DNA of 64,000 nt from the NCBI GenBank assembly GCA_021904315.1, contig CM038907.1, positions 28,155,223 through 28,219,222 on the forward strand, written 5' to 3'. Positions 21,890 to 33,867 of this stretch are shown one piece after another. This stretch comes from Sphagnum magellanicum (Eukaryota; Streptophyta; Sphagnopsida; Sphagnales; Sphagnaceae). How positions within the stretch are numbered: the stretch's first letter is position 1; each line of letters starts with the position of its first letter. The position numbers and the translations under genes were made by a program. The notes below the pieces were generated by a model. It saw only the letters and a list, made by a program, of their open reading frames with translations. It had not been told where the DNA came from and made no database searches.

Positions 21890-22906
21890 TGTTTTGAATC
21901 GGTCGCAACTACAGAAAACCGAAGAAACGGTCGGTAAGATACGGCGGTCAGAGTCCAGACCCGGCCACCGCCCCCCCCCCCTTCTCCTCTTCCTTTTCCT
22001 TCGCTCTCTTGTATACCCGCTGTATCACCGGGCTAGTGTTTCCTTTTTGGCGTTTCCGTTTTCGCCGGCAACGGTCACTGCGCCACCCCCTGCGCAATTC
22101 AAATCGTGGCCGGGTGGCCCCACTTTCGACACACGTGGCGAATAATTATTCGTCGTTTGGGTATAAACTGTGTTGTCCCGCCCGGCACAACTCCCGGCTC
22201 AACTGAGCGCCGGAGCGTTGCTCTCCATGACATAGCAAGCAATTCTCAGGCTTCCACTCTTTGTCTGGCGCAATCTCTTCCCTGTCTGCCTCTCCTCGAT
22301 CCATCGCTCGCTTGCTCGCCTCTTTTCCGTCTATGCCTTTGGTTTCTTTATTATCGGAGCAGGAGTTCCTACGGAGTCGAAGTTCTAACAAGGAAAATTG
22401 GAAAACGATCAAGACATCATTATATTGTTTTCTCTTTCGTGTTTTCTGCATTTTGCATTCCAAGCAGGTGTGACAAGGTAAAGTTTGCACGCTCTTGTTA
22501 CTACTTTCCTCGTTCGCTTTTCATCTTTCTGTTTCTTTTCGGGACTGTCAGTGTGTGTCCGTCGTCATCATCATCCTAGGTATGCCCCAAAAGAAAACAG
22601 GAAAGAAAATTGTGTTTTTCTTCGTTGTTAACATTGTCGTCGTCGTCCTCGCCGTCGTCGGATCATTTTGACCTATCCATCTAAGGATGTTTGTCTTTGA
22701 AGCTCTCTCGTTTATTCACGTTTTTGGCCCTCATTATGCGGAGGAGGATGATGAGCGTGAAAAGAAGCAGAGCGTATGATTGCTGCTGGCTGGTTGTAGG
22801 AATTAATTCTCTAGTGATTTGCGGTCGCCTTCGCTATTGTTTTGTTACGTTACTTTCAGGTTGCTGAGGTCGTGAAATTTGCAGGTGAATGAAATAGATC
22901 ACAATA
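21890..22906 (+). promoter_or_regulatory. Promoter and intron-containing 5' leader of MAP65 (plus strand)
   Basis: GC and CpG content rise abruptly here. A C11 run lies near 21970. A likely leader intron runs from the donor TCCTAG|GTATGC (22580) to the acceptor AATTTGCAG (ending 22884), leaving a 22-nt leader exon before the ATG. The minus-strand paralogue has the same layout. Open frames across this region (up to 157 aa) have no family features and are not accepted as genes. Confidence 0.45.
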
Positions 22907-25900
22907 ATGATGCAGCAGCCCGGGCAGCAGATTATGGTGGATACGACATGCGGCTCTTTACTCCGGGAGTTGCAGGTTTTTTTTTTTTTTTTTTTTCCCT
23001 GAAATAAGTGTCTTTGTAGCACCTGCTGTTTCTTTCATACAATGGTATACCGCAATGTTCAATAACGCTCGTGACTATTCTTCTGTTTTTTTCTCTAGAA
23101 AATAGTCACATGCTTCTACGATCTAAGGCCATGCGGACATTACAGTGTGTCCTTGTTACGAATGCAGCACATATGGGACGAGGTGGGCGAGAGCGATTCA
23201 GATAGAGATAAAATGTTGTTGCAGTTGGAGCAGGAATGTCTTGAGGTCTACAGACGCAAGGTGGACCACGCTAGCCATGCTCGTGCACAGCTGCATCAAG
23301 AACTTGCTAATGCAGAGGCTGAGTTTGCAGCACTTTTCTCTGCTCTTGGTGAAACTCCAATTTCTCTAAGAGTGAGTTCTTGCATCCATTCTTGCTTCTT
23401 GCTAACTTTTTCACCAGCCATGTCCATGAAAACTGCAGAATGAGCTAGATATCTTCTCCTGTTTTCAGTTGATATTTCTTATTGTGAGTCTGTCTGAGGG
23501 ATTCTGGATCAATGTTGAGATTGCAGGATAAGCGCACAGGGACTCTGAAAGAACAATTGGCTACTCTAAGACCTCAGTTGGAAGCATTGCGACACAAGAA
23601 AGAGGATCGGATGAAGCAGTTTTTGGAGGTGAAAAGGCAGATAGCAAACATTTCTGGGGAAATTGCAGCAACACAAGCTACAGACTTCTACCCAAGTGGA
23701 GGAGAGCAGGATCTGACATTAAGGAGGCTGGAAGAGTATAATGCTCAGCTTCAAAAGCTTCAAAGGGAGAGGGTAGGTAAACCTTCATTTTGGGAAATAA
23801 ACATTCAATGCAACTTGCAAGTGAGCAGATTGCTCTGACTCTTGTGGTGAATAATCATTTGTCATGTTGGGATGGATTCCTTGCAGAATGAACGCTTGCA
23901 CAGAGTCTTGGAATATGTGAATGTGGTGCATGAACTCTGTGCAGTTCTTGGAATGGATCTCCTCCAGATTCTTGCTGATGTTCATCCCAGTTTAGTGGAC
24001 TCTACACCAGGGCACACCAAAAGCATCAGCAATGTCACACTTGACCGTCTAGCACAGACCATCCGTTCTCTGCGAGAGGAAAAAGGGATTCGCCTCACTA
24101 AGGTAAAGTGTTTCTTGTCTTTACCAAACTGAACTTGGAGACAAATCAGTACCGGGTTACTGGCACAATTCCTCTTGATATGTGATGACTGACTAGCTCA
24201 CTTGCACTCACAGCTGCAAGACTTTGGTGCTTCTCTGTTAGAGTTCTGGAATTTGATGGATACTCCAGTTGAAGAACAGCAATTGTTTCAGCATGTCACT
24301 TGCCATATTGCATCAACTGAAGATGAGGTTTCTACGCCCGGTATCCTTTCAATGGAGACCATTGCACAGGTACTAATGCCTGATTCCTGCTTTGATTTGA
24401 ATGTTTAGGGCTTGTTCTGATCAGCAGCATCTTGTGAACTAAAAAGAATGCTGTTAACTCATGCCGTATGTGCTTGATGAATTTCAGGTTGAATTAGAGG
24501 TGGAGAGACTTGATACTCTTAAAGCCAGTAGAATGAAAGAGCTTGTGGTGAAAAGGAGAATGGAACTGGAGGAGATCTGCAGATGTGCACACATTGAGCC
24601 AGATGCCAGTACAATGGAAGAGAAGCTCATTGCCATGATGGATTCAGGTCAGTAGGAGGCTTGCATCAGCATGTATGGTTGCAATGATAATTTCCTTGAT
24701 TGAGTGTTAATAATTTACTTTGCTGCAGGCATGGTAGATCCTGCAGAACTTCTGGGCCGTATGGAGGAGCAGGTAGTGCAAGCCAAACAGGAAGCATCCA
24801 CAAGGAAGGAAATACTTGAGAAGATGGAGAAGTGGATGTCAGCGTGTGAAGAGGAGGGATGGCTTGAAGACTATAACAAGGTTTGGCTGTCTCAAGGGAA
24901 AATGTAGACTATTTGCTTCATGACTCTGGTATCTTGTAATTGAGGAAAAATTGTGTATGGGAAGCAGAGGAATCCCTAGCAGGATGTTGGGAGCTCATTG
25001 GTGCTCAACCAGCCTTTCACATTGTATGCAGGATGAAAACAGGTTTGCCAGCAAAGGTGCTCATATAAATTTAAAACGTGCAGAACGAGCCCGGGCAGCC
25101 ATTAATAAACTTCCTGGTATGCTTAATTGAAAGGGGGGAATGCTCCTTGGATTCTTGGATTTTATAGTATTAACTTTGTGGGTGTTTTATCTGAGATGTG
25201 GGTACTTCAACTTACTATTTCAATGATGACTTTGTTACAGGTCAACTGAATAAAGAATATTGCACAAATATTGCACTGACTTGGGTTGCGTGGTATGGTT
25301 GTGATTGAACACAGCTATGGTGGAGACATTAATACTGAAGACAAAGACTTGGGAGGAGGAAAGGGGTGTTCCATTCATGTTTGATGGGGTGCATCTCTTC
25401 TCTGTGACTTGCTTATCTTTCTACTTCTTATTTCTGAGGCAGGTTGTTGCTTGAACAGACTAGCATTTGATTGCTCTTTCATGCCTTGTGGGATTGCCTG
25501 TTTCTTACAATTGGGACTTGTATGCAGGTGAGGTTGCTCTCTATGCTAGATGAATACAACTTCCTCCGGCAAGAGAAAGATGAGGAGAAGCGCAGATTGA
25601 GGGTGAGAACTAGAAACCAAACATTTCAGTATTTGAGCTAGAGTCCACTCTAGTGTTCAGACTTCTTTCCAGCCATTTTCTTTGAAATAGTTAGTGTGAT
25701 CATGCTGAGCAATGTGACTAAGCCCTGTGTGATCATGCTGCATGTTTTTATCTTGCTACAGGACCAGAAGAAGATCCAGGAGCAACTAATAACTGAGCAG
25801 GAGACACTGTTTGGGTCAAAGCCCAGTCCTATCAAGGCCAATCTTAGCTCCAAAAAGGGCAATGGTGGATCTCGCCCAAGTGTTGGGGGAGCAGGATCAC

Positions 25901-26578
25901 AACCTAATCGGCGTCTCTCCTTGGGCAATGCCCTAATGCAGCCAGCAACTCCTGAGCTGTCACGAACAAATGGAGTAACAACAACACCTTCACGATTGGG
26001 TGCATCAGTGGGCAAGGACACCAAGCGGGAACGTGCACGACCTGTGGCTCCTCTCAACTATGTGGCCCTCAACAAGGATGATAATGCTGGACTTAATTCT
26101 GCAGGTGATATTGCTTCCATTTTCTTTGGACAGTCTGATTGTGCAAAACTCAAAATGTTCATGCCATTGAAGTGTTGAGGGCCCTGAGTGCAATTGCTGA
26201 GAACAAATACCTTATTCCTGGGCTATTGTTATTGACTTGTCTGTGGAATGACTGGTGTTTTCCAATGTTTTAGGTGGGAAAACTACAGCTGCTGTGCGTG
26301 GGCAACCAGCAGTGCAGCCATTAGCTCTTCGACAACCTCTGTCCCCTGTTGTATTGGCAACGACACCACTACAAGCATATATGGATGATTCAGTAAATCG
26401 ATTGCCATCAGCACAATTGGCACAGCAGGCAAGTAAGGCTGCTGCCTATTCTACAAAAAACTCCATGTCTGGTACTTCACTTACTGACCCTGACATGCAT
26501 GATTTGGAGAATTCAACCCCAAGACAAGTAGTAGAATACTCCTTCGAGGAGCGTAGAGTTATTAGTCTTCTTGGTTAG
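22907..26578 (+). CDS. MAP65: MAP65/ASE1/PRC1-family microtubule-associated protein, complete
   Basis: There are twelve coding exons: 22907-22975, 23168-23371, 23527-23772, 23887-24102, 24214-24369, 24488-24647, 24729-24880, 25032-25116, 25315-25388, 25528-25602, 25762-26104 and 26274-26578. The sum is 2085 nt, 694 aa. The start is the first of two adjacent ATGs. Conserved marks are CGSLLRELQ (15-23), HIWDEVGESD, EYVNVVHELCAVLGMD, NLMDTPVEEQQLFQHVTC, KASRMKE, WMSACEEEGWLEDYN (about 386-400) and MLDEYNFLRQEKDEEKRR. The protein is expected to dimerise and bundle antiparallel microtubules in interphase arrays and at the phragmoplast midzone. The basic tail after residue 480 carries SPIK (501-504, a CDK consensus) and RRLS (529-532). 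MAP65 activity is normally switched off by mitotic phosphorylation in this tail. The tail is longer than in AtMAP65-1 (587 aa). Confidence 0.95.
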
Positions 26579-27100
26579 CTATATAGATGGTGGCAACTAG
26601 AATGAACCTCTGGCATTTTTACCCTAGCTTCATCTCCCCCTACAGAAGAGACATTCTAGGAAGACTAACCTATCTGATTACAGTTGCATGGTATTTGGTA
26701 CCATGCATCTTTGAGGGGGATGGTAGTTTCTCTACCTGTTAGGCTTTAGCACCTTCTGCAACAAATTGCTAGATCACATTGAGCCAATGTCTATTGCCTC
26801 TATAAATCTAACTTTGTATACATAGAAGTGACTGAACACTGGGGGTGGGAATCTTTCTCTCATTGCCAGTTTGAAAGCACATTTTCATGTAACACTCAAC
26901 AGACACTGTTGTTTCTTTCTGTGCTGCACATGAAATGGTTTTGGCTAGTTGTGCTTTTTGAGTGGTAAAATGCAGGGCCCTGCCGGGTTCAGGAGTCTGT
27001 CAATATTTGAGACTGAAGGACTTATTTATTTTGCAATATGTAATATATATCTTGCAGCAAGGTTTTTTAAGCATCTTGTGCTATGCGCGGTTATGATTTA
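26579..27100 (+). other. 3' UTR and downstream flank of MAP65 (plus)
   Basis: This is T-rich, moderately complex sequence after the stop, of the kind expected of a 3' UTR. The polyadenylation site cannot be fixed. No other feature was seen. Confidence 0.45.
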
Positions 27101-28962
27101 TGATCACTATTCTATTGGATGATCAGTGTTCTATTAGAATGCTGGTTCCAGAGAGAGTTCTAATAGACTATTTAATATCCTCTTACTGGGTGAAAAAATT
27201 TAGCTGATATGATTTCTGTGCTTACACAAAGAATGATCCTTTGCAAAAAGAGTTAGGAAAAAGCAATTTCATAATATTTTCTGCGCATTAGTAGTGTTCG
27301 CAATGTGGTAATACAGTTGTTAAATTTGGGAGCGAAGGCATACGCATACGCGTAAGTAACTTACTAGTATCTTAAAATAATCATAGAACAGAGCGACCGA
27401 GTAGGAGCAGGAGTCTGTTTCTAAAGGAAAATTCGTTTGTAGCCAAAGTGGCAAATCGTCCATATGAACATGAAGAAAAAGTGGCGATCATTCTGAGGAT
27501 GATTTAGCCAAATAAGACTGTAATAGCCAAACCCTTAAAATAGTGTACAAATCTTTAATCATCCTTCTATAATTTCCGTGTGCACAATGAAAACCAAGTA
27601 GAAGAAGACTCTGGCGATTGTAACAGTTTCTTCTCTCAATTCCGGCGACTGAAAAGCTGTAAAATCATTTCTTTTGTGTATTTTGAATTTTTTTATCACA
27701 AATTCTGGCGAAATGAGTGAGACAGATTAGAATCTATCCACAACGCCCTGTGTTATTTTTGTCATCACATCCACGCGGGTTCGACTCTGGGTTCCCGCTG
27801 ATTCTATTTTATGCTGGCCAAGACGACGACGGAAAGAAGAAGAAGACGACGACGACGAAGAACGCACAACAATCGAGGAGATTCGGTTGCGCACGCCGCA
27901 GCAGCTTCGCAGGCGTTGTTGTTATCCGCTGCTAGGCGGAGCAGTTGCAGCAAACCAAGGACGGAAAGGACGTGACTATGTTAATCAAACTCTTTCCTGA
28001 AACCTACGCTTTTTTCCACCGTCCCCTCCCTCCGTCGCTCTTTGCACGCACTCATGCACGTACTTTGTGGTACATCTTTAGCAAATACTATTATTATCTT
28101 CGCATCTGTTTCATCGCATTGTTTTGTTTTGTTTCGTTTTGCTTTGGATTCTGGTTTCCGTCTGAGTACGGTGAGATCCACGTCTTTCTATGTCTTGGCT
28201 TCTGTTTGCTGCTGCATTCCAGAATTTCCAGAAAGGTTATATAGAGTGCGATCCGATTTGAGCGGAGGGCTAGTCGAGGCCCCGGAATGTGAGAAAAGTT
28301 TTGCATCGTGAACAAGAACGTTGTTGTCGTCACGACTGCGGAGCATCCATCAGGGAGGAGGTGGGCAGCTGCGATTCGCTTTTTTTTTTTCTTTCCAATG
28401 AGTAAGAGATCTAGTCCCGTGTTGTAGAGAATTTCTTTCTGTTTTGCTAGTCTTGGAAAATTTCTGGCATTTGTTGGAGAACCTTTTTTTTGGACACAAG
28501 AAAGAACGAAATCTTCTCAGAGATACTAGCTACTACTATTGTAGATTTCATTGCTAGAGGTACCGCAGGTGTGAGCATACCTAGAGCGGTTGAGTTCATG
28601 GAAGCTCTTTTGATACAAGCAGCGGATTTGATACCAGTTCATGTGTATCAAGGGGATGATCATGTGCTTCCTGTTTCTTTGGCTTTGTAATTTATCCTGC
28701 TGAAGGTTTTTTTGGTCCCTTAGTCTTGGCTGATGTTGTTGAAGAAGCCACTGTGGAATTACCGGACTTGCAATGGAATTGTTTTGACGAAAAATGAAAG
28801 CTGTTTGTACTATGTCAGCCATGACATCACTGTTTGCAAGGGTTCATGTTAGTCATGTGAACATCTCTTGTAGTACAGATCTGTTGGTATAATGGCATTC
28901 ATTAGCAGAACATTTGCAGAGTTGGCCCATGTGAGCTAATCTACAAGGAATTTCATGCTGCA
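27101..28962 (+). promoter_or_regulatory. Upstream region of the Lys/Glu-rich gene
   Basis: From about 27600 the sequence becomes CpG-rich (acgacgacgacgaagaacgc near 27847-27866). It looks like a promoter and 5' leader, with one or more leader introns likely. A 66-codon frame near 28490-28690 has no ATG at its head and no family features. The first exon of the gene downstream is not identified. Confidence 0.35.
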
Positions 28963-29021
28963 GTCTAAGTCTAAGTCTGCAGTCTAAGTCTGAGTCTGCA
29001 GTCTAAGTCTTAGTCTAAGTT
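28962..29021. repeat. Imperfect hexamer/18-mer repeat (tctaag / gcagtctaagtctgagtc)
   Basis: About 60 bp of 'gcagtctaagtct' variants lies just upstream of the first recognisable coding exon of the Lys/Glu-rich gene. Confidence 0.7.
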
Positions 29022-29181
29022 AATACTTGCTGGGTTGCCTGTCTATGCATTTCTGTATTTTGCATTCTTCTGTGGCAATATCGTACTTTGTAGATGGGTT
29101 TAGGTGAAGATTCATAGTAAAGAGGTGTCTGTGCAACAACCATGCAAAGTGTTCGGAGTTAATTTAGTCTTTTGGACATGT

Positions 29182-31164
29182 ATGCCAGTTATTGGAAGTG
29201 AAGAAGTTCGAGTGATGAAGCCACCTAAAGGGGGTGAAGCTGGGGAGCTGCCAGACCATGATGTCCAAATTGCAGCATCAAATGAAGATGAGGTATTTGC
29301 TCTAACCCTCTTCTGTTCAGAACTCAGCTGAGAATTCAAATCCATGAATCTGTGCAATCTGTGCAATTGAAGCTGGGCATTAGGTCCAAGCCAGAAAGGC
29401 TAAAAGAATATATGGAAAAATGAGAAAGGTAAAAAGTTGGACCAACTGCTCATACTGTTGGAGACCTGACAGACATTCATTTATAGTTTCCTTCACAATG
29501 TGCTCATTACCAGCAGCGTTTGTAAGTTTTCTCTTTTGCTATATACTCTCCCAAGTTGATTTTAGGAGCTACTGTTTTGACATTGCCATGAGTAGTTTTC
29601 AACCTGTGGAAGTATGGCTGCAAGTTCAAGTATGGTATTTCAGTAAAGAATGCACCAATTTGCAGCTGCATGTGTACTTGTGCAGGAGAGTGGGAAGACA
29701 CATAAGGAGAAGGTCAAGGATTCGCATGTGGAAGAGAAGGAAAGAAAAGTAGAGAAGAAGCAGAAGGTAAAGGAGAAAGATGTTGACGGAGACAACACGG
29801 ACAGGAAGAAAGAGAAGAAACATAAGGACAAGAAGGACAAAGAGGGTGGTGAAGAGAGAGAGAAGAAGAAAGAGAGGAAGCTAAAAGAGAGAAATGGAAA
29901 CAATGTGCATGGAGAAGGTGAAGAAGGTAATGAAGAGAAGAGACAGAAGGTAAAGAAGGAAAAGGATGACAGTCGAGAGGAAGGAGAAGTCAAGAAGAGT
30001 AAGAAGGAAAAGGATGAGAGTGGAGAGTTAGAGAAACTCAAGAAGGAGAAAAGACATAAGGAGAGAAAGGAAACTGATGGGAGCAGAGTGGAGGAACAAC
30101 CAGAGAAGCAGAAGAAACATCTAGAGAAGAAAAAGGAGGCAGGTGAAGTGCAGGGAGAGACAGAAAAGGAGAAAAAACATAGGGAGAAGAAGGAAAAGGA
30201 TGCTGGTGGAAACAAAGGTGAAGGGAAGAAAGAGAAAAAACATAAGGACAGAAAGGAGAAATCTGAAGAGGTAGTCGGTGATCAAATAGATGGTGAGAGG
30301 GAGTTGAAATCGGTGGAAACAAGAGAGCAGAGGGAACACATGGATGAGGAGCAACAGGTGGACACCAAGAAAGAGAAGATGCTTACTGATGTCAACAAAA
30401 TTTTGTCGATTGTAGCTGGTGAAGAGGAGGTAAGTAGAAAGGAGAAAAAACACAAGGAAAAGAAGCTAAGCGAAGTTTTGATGAAAGGTGATGATGTGAA
30501 GGAAAAGAAGCACAAGGAGGACAAAGCTATAGAAGGCAAGGATGGGGAGAAGAAGGCAAAAAAAGATAGAAAGGAAAAGAAAGAGAAGACTAGGGATGAT
30601 GGGGAGGATGGAGAGAAGAAGGAGAAAAAAGAGAAAAAGGAAAAGAAAGAGAAGACTGAGGATGATGGGGAATTGATGAAGGAGAAGAAAGAGAAGAAGG
30701 AAAGAAAAGACAAGAATGGTGAAGGTGAAGAAGTGAAGAAAGAGAAGAAGGAAAGAAAAGACAAGAATGGTGAAGGTGAAGAGGTGAAGAAGGAGAAGAA
30801 GCGAAGTAAGAAGGATGGTGACAACAATGACAGCAAGGAGAAGGGAGAGAAGAAGGAAAGCAAAGAGAAGAATGGTGAGGGCAAGGACAAAGAGGAGGAG
30901 AAGAAGAACAAAAAGAAAGTGAAGAACAGTGAGGACAAGGACACCCAACAGAAAGTGGAGAAGAAAGATTCTAAAAAAGTTGAGGACAGAGTTGGTGAGG
31001 AGAGGCAGAAGAAAGACAAAAGGGAAAAGAGAGAGAAGAAAAGTGAAACTGACAATAGGGTAGAGAAGAAGGATAAGAAAGAAAAGATTGCAGATGGTGA
31101 GAAAGGTGAGGTGAAAAGGGTTGTCAAGAAAGAAAACGAGCAAGCTGTGGAACTTGAGAATTAG
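29182..31164 (+). CDS. Lysine/glutamate-rich, probably nuclear disordered protein
   Basis: Two exons are supported. One ends at 29292 (...ASNEDE|GTATTT). The other runs from 29686, after TTGTGCAG, to the stop at 31162-31164, and the phases agree. Exon 2 alone encodes 492 residues that are overwhelmingly K and E with D, R, G and N, in runs such as KKEKKHKDKKDKE. A 17-residue unit KKEKKERKDKNGEGEEV is repeated around 30680-30790, and KKEKTEDDGE-like units lie nearby. The sequence predicts highly charged coiled or disordered structure with many nuclear-localisation-like clusters. I recognise no domain and give no function. The start is uncertain: the ATG at 29182 gives about 529 aa, and exon 1 could instead begin at the acceptor before 29104 with a start further upstream. 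Long antisense frames here are by-products of AAG/GAG codons. Confidence 0.65.
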
Positions 31165-32460
31165 GAGGGGGAGGCCGAGTACCAGAGAATGGTTCTGGAG
31201 GCTTATCAAAGAGAGATTGGGGAAGAGAGAGAAGAGACTTGCAGAGGAATGACTCTTTCTCTCACCTGTCAAGCAGCTGGGACAAACACTTTTTCTTTTC
31301 TCCTGACCTGCTGAGAGATGAGAAGGGATGCAAATTCAACTCACAATTGTGAAAATCAGTGTATAGAAAAATAAGGTGTAGAAGTGTGAACTGCTTTGAC
31401 AAATTGACCTGATGAGACAAATGAAATGCTGCATGATTTTTGTCTGCTTGCTGTGCTCAACATGATTGTGAACTGAAAGTGTTGTAGTGAGAAAAGCTCG
31501 TGAAGGCAGGCACTAGTCTCCAGCGAGAAGGAGAAACTTCCAAAGCTGTATGAAGAACTGTCTAAGAATGCAGGTGGCTGTGTGTAGATGCAATCTGTGT
31601 GTGTTTTCCTGTCAGAACAGGCAGATATAAGGTCAGGTACCTTCCTGGATTTGAAGACTTGCCTGGCCTTTTGTAACCATATCAATGCCAGAAATTAAGC
31701 AGCAGGTATGAAGCTTGTATCTGAATGTGTCAATTTTGTACCTTGTGTGTAATGCATTGTACAGTACTTCTGTAGGGACTGGCTGGATTTGTTCTGTGCC
31801 GATACAATATGTTATGCAACAAGCTGGTGATGAATTATGCAGCCTTGCTCTTTTCTAGCAATCAGATTGGCCAAGATTTATGGAGCCTTCAGTCCTGTTC
31901 ATTTTCTCTCATGGAGAAGGCCAGCAATTTTGGGTGTGCGCCTTTTATGAGCCATGCATATAGCAACCATAGTACAAAGTGATTGTAGAAATACAGAGCC
32001 AAGTGTGACTGTACACAATGACAGACAACAACAATAACCCTGGGCAAAAATGGAGGGGCTGCTCTACAGACCGGGAGCACAGCTCATAGATAGCTGTGTT
32101 TTACCTGCTAGGGTCAATGACATTATGTCACCAGATGAGATATGTCCCAGATCAACAATCCCTGAGATGGTAGAACACTTGGAATCCCCAACTTGGGATG
32201 AGTATTTAGGTTTCTTAGCCTTTGGGCTTACACAAACACCCTACCACCAAGTAGCAGCTTGGGATCTCCACAAGGTTGTATTGGTTGATTAGTAGTTGTA
32301 TGTTTTCCAACAGTAGGCTTGCATTCAGGTTCAACAATGTTTGCCTGCAGTAAGTCTAGCAAGGGATGTCTGGTCCTATTCAAATTCTGAAGATGGTGAA
32401 TAGAAGCTACATGCTATGTGTGTGGTGCTGTCCCCTACGTTTGGTAATGCTGTCATTACA
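31165..32460. other. 3' flank of the Lys/Glu-rich gene and intergenic DNA
   Basis: The sequence is of moderate complexity and GC, not TE-like. An 80-aa frame from an ATG at 32050 has no recognised family. It could hold 3' UTR or exons of a gene I cannot identify. Confidence 0.3.
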
Positions 32461-32592
32461 GTCAGATCCAATGGTACATTGCACAAGACAGCTGCACCAA
32501 CTGGATGTCCTCCCACCAGTCCTGTCAAGTCCAGTGTATTGTTTCCACTCTCAACCAAAGAGAAAGCAATAACTGTTGATACTCTTGTTGCA
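32461..32592 (+). other. Orphan exon-like block with SPVK motif
   Basis: Between a good acceptor (TGTCATTACAG) and a good donor (GCAA|GTAAGAG) one frame reads SNGTLHKTAAPTGCPPTSP then VKSSVLFPLSTKEKAITVD. SPVK is a CDK-type phosphorylation consensus. Downstream, at about 32612-32791, a frame with GGREKYTHETLQEM and an acidic Glu/Gly stretch could be another exon. I could not join these into a gene or match a family. Confidence 0.25.
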
Positions 32593-33659
32593 AGTAAGAG
32601 AATTGAAAGAGAGCAATGGTTCACATTCTATGGCTGCTGCTTATGGGGGAAGAGAGAAGTATACTCATGAGACACTTCAGGAGATGTGTTTGGAGGAGGA
32701 GAAAGGAGCTGGAGATGGCACTGAAACATCCTCTGCAGCAGAAGGTGAAGGGGAAGATGGAAAGTTCCTGTGCAGAGGGCGGCAGATCTAGCAAATGGGT
32801 GTTCTTGCTACTCTTTGGTGCCATCCTCACCTTCTGCCATGTGTCACCATTTCCCCTCTTCATTGTGCAGTGTTTTAGTGAATTGTGGCTTGCTGTTATT
32901 GCATCAATTTCTGGAAAAGATTCTATCATTTTTCTCCCCTTGGGTGCTCCACTTCACCCATGCAAAGCTGTCTTCTGCTGCTTCCTGCATCTGCATGATC
33001 TCTTTTTGTTTATATGTAGGCTTGCAGTGAGAGGGAAGGAGTGCTGAAATGGGTTCCCTTTTTTCTATGACTGCTTGACATTGCAATGATGAACTTCCCC
33101 AGGACATTTTCCTGTTGGTTCATGATGGCTTACATGTTTTGTAGCTTCTCCACAAAGTGGATACATGACCGCAGATGTCCTAGATATTACTGTTTCTGAG
33201 CATGATAATTTGGAATTCAAAGGTTTGCATATCTGAGATGACTACTCACCCAGAGAAAATGAGTTATGATCAAAGCATGACAACTGAGTGTAACAATAAT
33301 AGAACATGATAAAGTGGCCATGACCTTCAGCTTGATGCCTACACAAATGTTGATATATATTTACTGATATTTAGTTAAAATACCGCATGACAGTCTGCAT
33401 CTATTTCAACCAATTCCCCCCACAGTGCATTGAGTCATCCTTTATGCTTTGTATTTTTCTCAAATCAATTCGTCAGGTTCAATCCACCAATCCCCCTGAC
33501 ATAATTTGCTCATTGCTATCAGACTATAGTATACAATCATGGGGATTTACCATTTTGCCACACCCAATCTGAGAACACATGTTTCGTCATTTTTAACATG
33601 TTAACTGACAGCCATTTGTTTCTAGGAAGTATAAATAGTGGCATGTTAAGCTGAAGCTC

Positions 33660-33867
33660 TGGAGCAGGAGAAGAGAAAAATGGGCTGGAATTACAGCATC
33701 AATTAGCAATTGGGTATCTGTGCAAGACAATGTTGCAAAAGGATGCGAATCCTTTCCAGAAAGATGGGTTTACAGTGTCATGGTGGCAGCAGCTTACCAG
33801 AGGTGTTGATTTTACTCTTGATAAGCTCAGCTGGAAGTACACAGAGCTGAGTGAGGAGCTGTCGGAT
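33660..33867 (+). other. Orphan exon-like block ending at a GTAAGC donor
   Basis: A frame open after a TGA at about 33652 reads GLELQHQLAIGYLCKTMLQK, then DGFTVSWWQQLTRG and LDKLSWKYTELSEELSD, ending exactly at GGAT|GTAAGC. Codon use and residue mix look protein-like and alpha-helical. I do not recognise the family and found no partner exon downstream. It may be a gene fragment. Confidence 0.3.

Noticed and set aside
22106-22579. 157-aa open frame upstream of the plus-strand MAP65
   Set aside because: It lies in GC-rich leader/promoter DNA, has no recognisable domain, and ends at the presumed leader-intron donor.
29640-31272. Long minus-strand open frames (191, 281 and 268 aa) opposite the Lys/Glu-rich exon
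   Set aside because: They are Leu/Phe/Ser strings created by the complement of AAG and GAG codons. They show no start context, family motif or splice logic of their own.
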